The notes under the pieces were generated by a model, which did not search any database, had not been told where the DNA came from, and worked only from the letters and a program-made list of their open reading frames with translations. The position numbers were made by a program, and so were the translations under genes. A stretch of 45,379 bases of DNA from Acidimicrobiia bacterium. Lineage in GTDB: Bacteria > Acidobacteriota > Vicinamibacteria > Vicinamibacterales > UBA2999. Within the stretch, counting starts at the first letter, position 1, and the number at the start of each line of letters is the position of its first letter. Positions 31,162-39,889 of this stretch are shown here, in pieces. The DNA is taken from positions 1 through 45,379 of the forward strand of contig VFYY01000007.1 of NCBI GenBank assembly GCA_016871375.1, given 5' to 3'.

Positions 31162-33936
31162 ATGATATCCTCGAAGCGAATGGCCCGGCAGACGCTCTTC
31201 CTCATCGACGGCAGCTCGCAGATGTACCGCGCGTATCACGCGTTCCGCGGCCGCGGGCTGTCCAACCAGGAAGGGCGCACCACGCATGCCGTCTACGTGT
31301 TCGTGACGATGCTGCGGAAGCTGATCGCCGACCATCGTCCGACGTACATGGCGGCGTCGTTCGACCTGGCGGGGCCGACCTTCCGCGACACGATCGTGGA
31401 CGACTACAAGGCCACGCGCGCGGCGATGCCCGACGATCTCTCCGAGCAGCTTGCGTGGGTGCACGAAGCGTGCGAGGCGATGGGCGTGCCCATCATCACC
31501 GCGCCGGGATACGAGGCCGACGACGTGATCGGGACGCTGGCGACGCTGGCGGCGCCCACGTTCGACGTGGCGATCGTGTCCATCGACAAGGATTTCTTTC
31601 AGCTCGTCCGCGACGCCGACGCGGGGTCCCCGCCGCGCACGCCTGCGCGGTGGGGCGCCATCCGTGTCTACGACCCGCGTGAGGACGGCGCGTGGTTCGA
31701 CGAGCGGGGCGTCGTCGAGAAGTTCGGCGTGAGGCCGTCGCAGGTGGCCGACGTGCTCGCGCTCGTCGGCGACACCAGCGACAACGTCGCGGGCGTGCCC
31801 GGCGTCGGCAGGAAGGGCGCGATCGATCTCATCGGCGCGTACGGCAGCCTCGACGCGCTGCTGGCGGGCGCGGGCGACATCAGCCAGCGCAAGTACCGCG
31901 AGGCGCTGACCGCGCATCGCGACGATGCGCTCCGCAGCCGGGAGCTGGTGACGATCCGCTGCGACGTGCCGATCGAGGTGGATTTCGAGTCGCTGCGCTA
32001 CCGCGGGCCCTCGCGCGAGCGCTGCTACGAGCTCTTCTCGCGGCTGGCGTTCCGGTCGCTGATGAACGAGTACGCCCCCACCGCGGACACGATCAGGAAG
32101 GACTACGAGCTCGTCACCTCAATGGAGGCGCTCGACCGCCTCATCGCCGGACTTCGGCAGGCGGGCGAGTTCGCGCTCCGCGTGATTCCGGACCTCCCCT
32201 CCGCCATGCGCGCCGGCATCGTCGGCCTCGCCGTATCCACCGGAGAGCGCCAGGCGCGATACGTCCCGATGGGGCACGAGGGCGCGGATGACACGGGCGA
32301 TCTGCTGTCGAGCGCGTCCGTGCCGGTGCAGATCGAGCGCAGGGCCGCGCTGGCGCGCCTGAAGCCGCTGCTCGAGGACGAGACCGTCCGCAAGGTCGGG
32401 CACGACCTGAAGTTCGATCTGGTGCTGCTGGCCGGCCACGGCATCGAGCTGCGCGGGCTCCTGTTCGACTCGATGCTGGCCAGTTATCTGCTCGACGCGA
32501 CGCGGCCCGGGCACCCGCTGGAAGACACGTCGCTCGAGCATCTCGGCTACAAGGCGCTCACCGAAGAGGACGTGTGCGGCCGCGGCGCGAAGGCGACGCC
32601 GCTGTCGCGCCTCGCGCCCGAGGCGGCGCTGAACTTCGCGGGCGAGCGGGCAGACCTGGCGCGCCAGCTGGCCGGACGCCTGGCGCCGCTCCTCGTGACC
32701 GACCAGCTCGACACGGTGTTCCGCGAGATGGAGATGCCGCTCATCCCGGTGCTCGGCGACATCGAGCGCGCCGGCGTCCGCATCGACGGCCCCGCGCTCG
32801 CGGCGCAGTCGCAGCACATCGAGGGCGAGCTCGCGCGCTACACGTCGCGCATCTACGAGCTGGCGGGCGAGGCGTTCAACGTGAACTCGCCGAAACAGCT
32901 CGGCGAGATCCTGTTCGACAAGCTGCAGCTGCCCGCGCTGAAGCGGACGGGCAAGACGCGGTCGGCGTCCACGGCGGTCGAAGTGCTGGAGGAGCTGGCG
33001 CTGACCCACGAGCTGCCGCGCCTGATCCTCGAATGGCGGGGACTGCACAAGCTGAAGAGCACCTACATTGACGCGCTGCCGCAGCTCGTGCACCCGGTCA
33101 CGGGCCGCGTGCACACCTGTTTCAACCAGGCGGTGGCGGCGACCGGCCGCCTGAGCAGCTCGGACCCGAACCTGCAGAACATCCCGATCCGCACCGAGCT
33201 CGGACGAAAGATCCGCCGCGCGTTCGTGGCCGCGCCGGGCAACGTGCTGATCTCTGCTGACTACTCGCAGATCGAGCTGCGGGTGCTGGCGCATCTCGCG
33301 GGCGAGGAGGCGCTGGCCGAGGCGTTCCGCGCGGGCGAGGACATCCACGACCGCACGGCAATGAAAGTCTTCGGTCCCGACAGCGGGCTCGGGAAGCACG
33401 AGCTGCGCCGGCGGGCCAAGATCATCAATTACGCGCTGCTCTACGGAAAGACCGCGTTCACGCTGTCCAAGGACATCGGCGTCACGAAGGAAGCCGCGCA
33501 GGAATTCATCGAGGCCTACTTCGCCGGTTTCCCGCGCGTCCGCGGGTTCATCGAGGACACGCTGCAACGGGCACGCGAGTCCGGCGTCGTGAAGACGATG
33601 TTCGGGCGGCGGCGGCTGGTGCCGGAGCTGAACAGCCGCAACGGGCAGATCCGCGCGGCGGCGGAGCGCGTCACGGTGAACATGCCGATTCAGGGGACGG
33701 CGGCCGACATTCTCAAGAAGGCGATGATCGACCTCCACGCCGATCTCCCGCGCCGCGGCCTGAAGACGCGGATGATCCTCACCGTCCACGACGAGCTGCT
33801 GTTCGAGGGGCCCCGCGAGGAAGCCGCTGCCGCCGCGGCGCTCGTCCGCGAGCGCATGGCGAACGCGGTCACGCTGACGGTGCCGCTGGATGTCGATGTC
33901 GGTGTTGCGGAAAACTGGCGCGACGCGAAACCGTAA
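31162..33936 (+). CDS. polA: DNA polymerase I
   Basis: 5' nuclease FLIDGSSQMYRAYHAF; polymerase motifs DPNLQNIPIRTELGRKIRRAF, SADYSQIELRVLAHL, RRAKIINYALLYG, LTVHDELLFE; ATG 31162 or 31180. Confidence 0.95.
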   Translation: MISSKRMARQTLFLIDGSSQMYRAYHAFRGRGLSNQEGRTTHAVYVFVTMLRKLIADHRPTYMAASFDLAGPTFRDTIVDDYKATRAAMPDDLSEQLAWVHEACEAMGVPIITAPGYEADDVIGTLATLAAPTFDVAIVSIDKDFFQLVRDADAGSPPRTPARWGAIRVYDPREDGAWFDERGVVEKFGVRPSQVADVLALVGDTSDNVAGVPGVGRKGAIDLIGAYGSLDALLAGAGDISQRKYREALTAHRDDALRSRELVTIRCDVPIEVDFESLRYRGPSRERCYELFSRLAFRSLMNEYAPTADTIRKDYELVTSMEALDRLIAGLRQAGEFALRVIPDLPSAMRAGIVGLAVSTGERQARYVPMGHEGADDTGDLLSSASVPVQIERRAALARLKPLLEDETVRKVGHDLKFDLVLLAGHGIELRGLLFDSMLASYLLDATRPGHPLEDTSLEHLGYKALTEEDVCGRGAKATPLSRLAPEAALNFAGERADLARQLAGRLAPLLVTDQLDTVFREMEMPLIPVLGDIERAGVRIDGPALAAQSQHIEGELARYTSRIYELAGEAFNVNSPKQLGEILFDKLQLPALKRTGKTRSASTAVEVLEELALTHELPRLILEWRGLHKLKSTYIDALPQLVHPVTGRVHTCFNQAVAATGRLSSSDPNLQNIPIRTELGRKIRRAFVAAPGNVLISADYSQIELRVLAHLAGEEALAEAFRAGEDIHDRTAMKVFGPDSGLGKHELRRRAKIINYALLYGKTAFTLSKDIGVTKEAAQEFIEAYFAGFPRVRGFIEDTLQRARESGVVKTMFGRRRLVPELNSRNGQIRAAAERVTVNMPIQGTAADILKKAMIDLHADLPRRGLKTRMILTVHDELLFEGPREEAAAAAALVRERMANAVTLTVPLDVDVGVAENWRDAKP

Positions 33937-33956
33937 TCAAAGTGCCTGGGGTACCT

Positions 33957-34072
33957 CTAGCGCGGTTTCGACTTCTTCGTAGTGTCCGGCTTTAGCCGGA
34001 CCACACACGGCGGTGCCGATCAACTTGGTCCGGCTAAAGCCGGACACTACGACGTTTCAGAAACCGCTCTAG
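33957..34072 (+). repeat. Full-length CTAG(C/A)GCGGTTTC element containing a REPIN-like 24-bp perfect inverted repeat
   Basis: Outer arms CTAGCGCGGTTTC.../...GAAACCGCTCTAG; inner arms GTAGTGTCCGGCTTTAGCCGGACC (33979-34002) and reverse complement (34027-34050). Confidence 0.88.
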
Positions 34073-34094
34073 CGTGCCTGAAGTGCCTCGGGTG

Positions 34095-34901
34095 CTAGTT
34101 CCACTGCGCTTTCAGGGCATCCCATTCGGCGCGCAGGGAGGCGGTCGTTTCCTGCTGCTCCCGCGCGGGACGGCCGCGGACGCGCTCGGGGATCAGCGCC
34201 TGCGTGACGAGGCGGTCGAGGTCGGCGCGGACGGCAGCCGCATGGTCGGGCCGCAGGCCGGCGCGGATCCAGCCGGCCATGGCCGCGTGCCACGCGCGCT
34301 CGACCTCGCCGGCGCCGCGCGCGGCGAGCGGCAGCCAGTAGTTCGCGGGCCCGTTGCCCGGGTCCGCCCGCAGCTCGTCCTCCATCCTCGACACGATGCG
34401 CTCGAACATGGCCTGGCGGCGGTCGCCCGGACGGCGCTGCGCTTCCTTCTCGAGCGAGGTGGCCCACCATTCGAGCAGCAGCCAGCGGTCGCGCTCCGGC
34501 AGCAGTGCGGCCCTCGTCAGGGCGGTGTCGAACAGCTCGGCCGAGGCGCCGAAGTTCTCGCCGAGGAACAGCGACTGCCCGAGGCCGACGAGGAGATCGA
34601 GTTGATCGCGAGGGGTCAGCGCGGGGGCGCGGACGGCGGAGAGCGCCTCGCGCGCGGCCGCCAGGTCGGCCGTGTCGCTGCGAAGCCTGAAGCGCTCGAG
34701 ATGCGAGCGGCCGAGCACGAGCGCGGCGGCATCCGCGGACGGCGCATCCGCGCGCGCCATCGACGCGGACGCGATGGCGCCGTCGAAGTCTCCGGCGTTG
34801 TAGAGCATGCGCGCCCGTGCGAGCGCCGGGTGCTCGGCCGCGAACACCGGCGCCGCGGCGATCGCGATCGAGACGATCAGCAGCCCCACGCGCGCGCCCA
34901 T
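34095..34901 (-). CDS. Secreted helical-repeat hypothetical protein
   Basis: ORF with signal peptide MGARVGLLIVSIAIAAAPVFA and TPR-like alpha repeats; divergent from pcnB. Confidence 0.65.
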   Translation of the reverse strand: MGARVGLLIVSIAIAAAPVFAAEHPALARARMLYNAGDFDGAIASASMARADAPSADAAALVLGRSHLERFRLRSDTADLAAAREALSAVRAPALTPRDQLDLLVGLGQSLFLGENFGASAELFDTALTRAALLPERDRWLLLEWWATSLEKEAQRRPGDRRQAMFERIVSRMEDELRADPGNGPANYWLPLAARGAGEVERAWHAAMAGWIRAGLRPDHAAAVRADLDRLVTQALIPERVRGRPAREQQETTASLRAEWDALKAQWN

Positions 34902-34927
34902 GGGGCAATGCTACCCTAGACGGACTG

Positions 34928-36265
34928 ATGGGCCAGCCGGTAGTCGTGCCGCGGGCCGAGCACACGATCTCGCGCAGCCAGGTCGATCCCGACGCACTCA
35001 AGGTGCTGTACCGGCTGCACCAGAACGGCTTCGTCGCCTACCTCGTCGGCGGCAGCGTCCGCGACCTGCTCCTGCAGCGCCGGCCGAAGGACTTCGACAT
35101 CGGCACCTCCGCGCACCCCTACCAGGTCAAGCGGCTGTTCCGGAACTGCTGGATCATCGGCCGCCGCTTCCGGCTGGCGCACGTGAAGTTCGGCCCGAAG
35201 ACGATCGAGGTCGCGACGTTCCGGCGGCAGCTCTCCGCTGAAGAGCTCGCGGCCGCCGAGACGCAGCCCGTGGAGCACGCGGTCCCGATGGACGGCCATC
35301 ACGAGAACGGCCACGACCGCCTGCTCCATCGTGACAACACGTTCGGCACGCCGGAAGAGGACGCCTTCCGCCGCGACTTCACGATGAACGCGCTGTTCTA
35401 CGACATCTCCTCCTTCTCGATCATCGATTACACGGGCGGACTGCACGACATCAACGCGCGGCTCGTGCGCTGCATCGGCGACCCGAACGAGCGCTTCCAG
35501 GAGGATCCGGTACGGATGCTGCGCGCGGTGGCCATGGCCGCGCGCCTCGGCTTCACCATCGACCCGCCGGTCGACGCCGCCATCGCCGCGCACCGTCACG
35601 AGATCGCCAGGAGCGCGCCGGCGCGCCTCGTCGAGGAGTTCTACAAGCTGCTGCGCGCGGGCGCCGCCGAGCGCGCGTTCCGCATGCTCGCCGAACGCCG
35701 GCTGCTGGAGCCGATCGCGGCCGCGCTGCAGAAAGCGTCAGGCGACGCGCTGTGGACATCGCTGGCCGCGCTCGACGCGTACCGGATGCGCTTCGAAGAG
35801 ACGCCCGACACGCTCACGAACCCGATCCTGCTCGGGTCGCTGCTCGTGCCCCTCGGGCACAACACGCGCACGCTGGCGCCGCCACACCCGGTGGGCGACG
35901 AGGATCGCCGCAAACCGAAGCCGCCGATCATCTCGCTGGGGATGCTGCCGCTGGCACGCCGCGATGTGGAGCGGCTGCGCCAGATCCTCGGCCTGCAGCC
36001 GCGCCTGCTGGACACGACGCTGTCGCCGCGCGCCCGGCGCGCGCTCACGCACCGCAGCCCGTTCAAGGAAGCCATGACGTGGCTGGAGATCCACGGCCAC
36101 GCACCAGAGGCGCTCGAGCACTGGCGCGGGTTTCTGGAGGCGGCGGTGACCTTTGAGGCGGAGGCGGCAGCGGAAGGCGGGGACCATCCGCCGCGAAGGC
36201 GCCGGCGGAGACGGCGTCGGCGCTACGGGCCACAGAGACACAGGGACACAGAGAAAAAAGACTAG
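34928..36265 (+). CDS. pcnB: Poly(A) polymerase / tRNA nucleotidyltransferase family
   Basis: AYLVGGSVRDLLLQRRPKDFDIGTSAHPYQVKRLFRNCWIIGRRFRLAHV, RRDFTMNALFYD, EDPVRMLRAVAMAARLGF. Confidence 0.9.
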   Translation: MGQPVVVPRAEHTISRSQVDPDALKVLYRLHQNGFVAYLVGGSVRDLLLQRRPKDFDIGTSAHPYQVKRLFRNCWIIGRRFRLAHVKFGPKTIEVATFRRQLSAEELAAAETQPVEHAVPMDGHHENGHDRLLHRDNTFGTPEEDAFRRDFTMNALFYDISSFSIIDYTGGLHDINARLVRCIGDPNERFQEDPVRMLRAVAMAARLGFTIDPPVDAAIAAHRHEIARSAPARLVEEFYKLLRAGAAERAFRMLAERRLLEPIAAALQKASGDALWTSLAALDAYRMRFEETPDTLTNPILLGSLLVPLGHNTRTLAPPHPVGDEDRRKPKPPIISLGMLPLARRDVERLRQILGLQPRLLDTTLSPRARRALTHRSPFKEAMTWLEIHGHAPEALEHWRGFLEAAVTFEAEAAAEGGDHPPRRRRRRRRRRYGPQRHRDTEKKD

Positions 36266-36324
36266 CGCGGTTTCGACTTCTTCGTAGACGTTTCAGAAAC
36301 CGCTCTGGCTCCGTGCCTCTGTGG
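36230..36324. repeat. Octamer inverted repeat (CCACAGAG ACACAGGG ACACAGAG ... CTCCGTGC CTCTGTGG) with a nested second element
   Basis: Arms at 36230-36253 and 36309-36324; same family as 4528-4592. Confidence 0.82.
36262..36306 (+). repeat. Empty (insert-less) CTAGCGCGGTTTC element
   Basis: ctagcgcggtttcgacttcttcgtagacgtttcagaaaccgctct equals the outer arms of 33957-34072 without the REPIN-like insert. Confidence 0.88.
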
Positions 36325-36343
36325 CTCGTCTCAGAGGCTTGTC

Positions 36344-37441
36344 TCAGCCTCTCTTCCGCTCGAACTCGCGCATGAACGCCACGAGCGCGTCCACGCCGTC
36401 TTCCGGGAACGCGTTGTAGATCGACGCGCGCATGCCGCCCACGGACCGGTGTCCCTGCAGGCCGTCGAGACCGGCGGCCGTCGATTCCTTCACGAACTGC
36501 TTCTCGAGGTCCTCCGACGGCAGGCGGAACGTGACGTTCATCACCGAGCGGCTGTCCTTCTGCGCCGTGCCACGGTAGAACCCGGTGCGGTCGATCTCGG
36601 CGTAGAGCTTCCCGGCCTTGCGCTCGTTCGCGCGCGCCACCGCCTGCAGCCCGCCCTGCGCCTTCAGCCACTTCATCGTGAGCCCGAGAATGTAGATGCC
36701 GAACGTGTTGGGCGTGTTGTAGAGCGAGTTGTTCTCCGCGTGCACCTTGTAGTTCAGCATGATCGGCAGCGCCTCGGTGGAGCGCGCGAGCAGATCCTCG
36801 CGGACGATCACGAGCGTCACCCCGGACGGGCCGAGGTTCTTCTGCGCGCCGGCGTAGATCAACCCGAACCTGGCGACGTCCATCGGCCCATGGAACATGT
36901 CGGACGAGGCGTCGGCGACCAGCGGCGCGTCACCGGTGTCCGGAATGGTGTGCCACTCCGTGCCTTCGATCGTGTTGTTGGTCGTGATGTGCACGTAGGC
37001 GGCCCCCGGCGTCAGCGTGCACTCGCCCGGCGCGGGAATGCGCGTGTACTTGTCGGCCTTCGTCGTGGCCGCAATGTTCACGGTGCCGACCTTCTTCGCT
37101 TCCTTGATGGCCTTGTCCGCCCACGAGCCGGTGTCGATGTAGTCGGCCGTCGCGCCGGCGCCAAGCAGGTTCATCGGCACCATCGAGAACTGCAGCGTGG
37201 CGCCGCCCTGCAGCATCAGGATCCTGTAGGTCGCCGGGATCCCGGCCAGCGCCCGGATGTCCTCGATGGCGCCGTTCAGCAGATCCTCGAACGTCTTCGA
37301 CCGATGGCTGATCTCCATCACCGACATGCCGACGCCGGGCAGCGACACGAGATCGCGCTGCGCTTCCTCGAGCACCGGCAGCGGCAGCACGGCGGGGCCG
37401 GCGGAGAAGTTGTAGATGCGGGTCGTGGCTGGAGTCGGCAT
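36344..37441 (-). CDS. serC: Phosphoserine aminotransferase
   Basis: IYNFSAGPAVLPLPVLEEAQRDL, GMSVMEISHRSKTF, LIYAGAQKNLGPSGVTLVIVR. Confidence 0.95.
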   Translation of the reverse strand: MPTPATTRIYNFSAGPAVLPLPVLEEAQRDLVSLPGVGMSVMEISHRSKTFEDLLNGAIEDIRALAGIPATYRILMLQGGATLQFSMVPMNLLGAGATADYIDTGSWADKAIKEAKKVGTVNIAATTKADKYTRIPAPGECTLTPGAAYVHITTNNTIEGTEWHTIPDTGDAPLVADASSDMFHGPMDVARFGLIYAGAQKNLGPSGVTLVIVREDLLARSTEALPIMLNYKVHAENNSLYNTPNTFGIYILGLTMKWLKAQGGLQAVARANERKAGKLYAEIDRTGFYRGTAQKDSRSVMNVTFRLPSEDLEKQFVKESTAAGLDGLQGHRSVGGMRASIYNAFPEDGVDALVAFMREFERKRG

Positions 37442-37443
37442 TT

Positions 37444-38664
37444 CTATATTTTCACCAGTTGCAGGCTGAGAATGTCCGGGTGACGCTCGATCGCCTGCAG
37501 GACCGCCGCAGGCGGCGCGGCGTCGAGGTTGATGCGGGCGACCGCGGCTTCGGCGCCCTCGAAGATCACGTTTTCGGTCTCCTGCACGTTCAGGTTGCTC
37601 TCGCGCAGGTGGCCGAAAACGTGCGCGAGCACGCCGGGCCGGTCGCAGTGCCGCACGACCAGCATGCAGGTTGCCGGCGTGCGCGTGGCGAGGTTCACCA
37701 CGTTCGGCACCTTGCCCGTTTCCTTGTAGACGCGAATCACGCGCACCGCCTCCGCGGCGATGGCTTCCTGCGCCTGATCCGTCGACGCGCCGATGTGGTG
37801 CGTGCCGTAGACCTGCGGCAGCTCGGCGACCGCGGTGCGGTAGTCCGCGGCGCCGCCCGACGGCTCATCCGGGAACACGTCGAGACCGGCACGAATGCCG
37901 TTGCTCTCGATCGCCTCCGCGAGCGCGGCATGGTCCACCAGCTCGCCGCGCGAGGTGTTGACGAACAGCGCGCCGCGCTTCATGCGGTTGACGATCGACG
38001 CGCCGACGAACCCCTTCGTCTCCTTCGTCAGCGCCAGGTGCACGCTGACGATGTCGCTGCGCTCGGCCAGCTCCCCGGGCGAGGCGACGGTCGTGATGAG
38101 CATGTCGGAGGAGAGCTCCGCCATCGCCGCCGCCGCGTCCCGCTGGAAGCGCGGGCTCCAGACCAGCACCGGCATGCCGAACCCCTTCGCCCGGCGCGCC
38201 ATCTCCTGGCCGATGCTGCCGAAGCCGATCAGCCCCAGCGTGCGCCCGTAGAGGCCGCGCGCCTTCGAGTACTCCTTCTTGTTCCACTTCCCGCCGCGCA
38301 GGTCGGCGACGTTGTCGGGAATGCGCCGGTCGAGCGCGAGGATGAGGCCGAAGGCGAGCTCCGCCACCGCGATGGAGTTCTTGCCCGGGCAGTTGGAGAC
38401 GTAGATGCCGCGCCTGGCGGCCCAGGCGACGTCGATCGTGTTCACGCCCGCGCCCGCGCGCACCACGAGCGACAGCCGTCCGGCGTCCAGCATGGCGGCG
38501 GTCACCCTCGTCGACCGCACCACCAGCACGTCCGCCCCCGTCTTCCCAATCGCGTCCGCCAGCGCATCGTCAACCAGCGCCGGCTCGTAGACGACCTCGC
38601 ACCCGGCGGCCTTCATGCCGTCCAGCCCCGAGGTTTCGAACGCGTCCGCGACGAGGACCTTCAT
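37444..38664 (-). CDS. serA: D-3-phosphoglycerate dehydrogenase
   Basis: VVRAGAGVNTIDVAWAARRGIYVSNCPGKNSIAVAELAFGLILALDRRI, LGLIGFGSIGQEMARRAKGFGM, C-terminal ACT-like domain. Confidence 0.93.
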   Translation of the reverse strand: MKVLVADAFETSGLDGMKAAGCEVVYEPALVDDALADAIGKTGADVLVVRSTRVTAAMLDAGRLSLVVRAGAGVNTIDVAWAARRGIYVSNCPGKNSIAVAELAFGLILALDRRIPDNVADLRGGKWNKKEYSKARGLYGRTLGLIGFGSIGQEMARRAKGFGMPVLVWSPRFQRDAAAAMAELSSDMLITTVASPGELAERSDIVSVHLALTKETKGFVGASIVNRMKRGALFVNTSRGELVDHAALAEAIESNGIRAGLDVFPDEPSGGAADYRTAVAELPQVYGTHHIGASTDQAQEAIAAEAVRVIRVYKETGKVPNVVNLATRTPATCMLVVRHCDRPGVLAHVFGHLRESNLNVQETENVIFEGAEAAVARINLDAAPPAAVLQAIERHPDILSLQLVKI

Positions 38665-39881
38665 CTAAATCATGTAGGAAAGGAGGCCGTCCCTCAGCTT
38701 GGGCTCGAACCAGGTGGACTTCGGCGGCATGATGCCGCCGGCGTCGGAAATCGTCATCAGATCCTCGACGCTGACCGGATACATCGAGAACGCGACCGCG
38801 GCCTTGCCGCTGCGCACGGCCTCCTCGAGCGCCGCGGTGCCGCGCGCGCCGCCGACGAAGTCAATCCGCTTGTCGGTCCGGACGTCGCCGATGCCGAGAA
38901 GCGGCGTCAGCACGAGATCCTGCAGGCGGCTGACGTCGAGCCGGTCCACGGCCGGCGTTCCCGGCGGCGAGACGCCGAGATCGATCGTGTGCCACTCGTC
39001 CATGAGAAACATGGAGACCTGCCCCTTGCGTGCGGGCGCCGGCGTGCCCTCGAGCACCGTGAATCCCTGGTGCAGCTCGGTGAGCAGCGACTCGGGCGTG
39101 TACGCGCCCAGATCCCGCACGATCCGGTTGTAGGGCAGCACCTGCATCTGGTTGTCGGGGAACGCGACCGCGAGGAACCTGTCCCATGCCCCGCGCGCGC
39201 CGCTGGCGCCGCGAAGCTCCTGCCGCACGCGCGCCGCACTGGCGGCGCGGTGGTGGCCGTCGGCGATGTACAGGGACGGGATCCGCGCGAACGCGTCCGC
39301 GAGCGCGCGCTCGCCGGCCGCGTTGACCTGCCAGATCGTGTGCCGCACGCCGTCCACGGCGGTGAAGTCGAAGAGCGGCGGCCGTGCCGTCGTCTGCTCC
39401 ACCACGCTGTCCACCGCCGGCGAGGCCTTGTAGGTCAGGAAGACCGGGCCAGTCTGCGCGCGCAGCTCGAGAATGTGCCGGGTGCGATCGTCTTCCTTGT
39501 CGCGCCGCGTCTTCTCGTGCTTCTTGATGAGGTCGGCGTCGTACTCGTCGACGGAAAACGCGGCCGCGATGCCCGTCTGCACGTGGGTCCCCATGCGCAG
39601 GCGATACACGTAGAGGCTGGGCGCCTCTTCCACGACGAGCGGCGCCTTCTCCTTCAGCGCGGTGAAGTTCTCGACGGCTTTTCCGTACACGGCATCCGCG
39701 TATGGATTGGTGCCGGGCGGGAGATCGATCTCGGCGCGCGAGACGTGCAGAAAGCTCAGCGGATTGCCGGCGGCGAGCGCCTGCGCTTCCTCGGCGCTGA
39801 CGACGTCGTAGGGAACGGCGGCGACCCGCGCCGCCGCCTCGGGCGCCGGCCTGAGCGCACGGAACGGTGCGATCGTTGCCA
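38665..39881 (-). CDS. DUF1015 family protein
   Basis: MATIAPFRALRPAPEAAARVAAVPYDVVSAEEAQALAAGNPLSFLHVSRAEID...YIADGHHRAASAARV; stop abuts the serA start. Confidence 0.88.
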
Positions 39882-39889
39882 TCGAAGGT

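Noticed and set aside
33957-34072. Composite element as an IS or full MITE with target-site duplication
   Set aside because: No transposase ORF and no convincing direct target duplication; REP/REPIN-like interpretation fits better.
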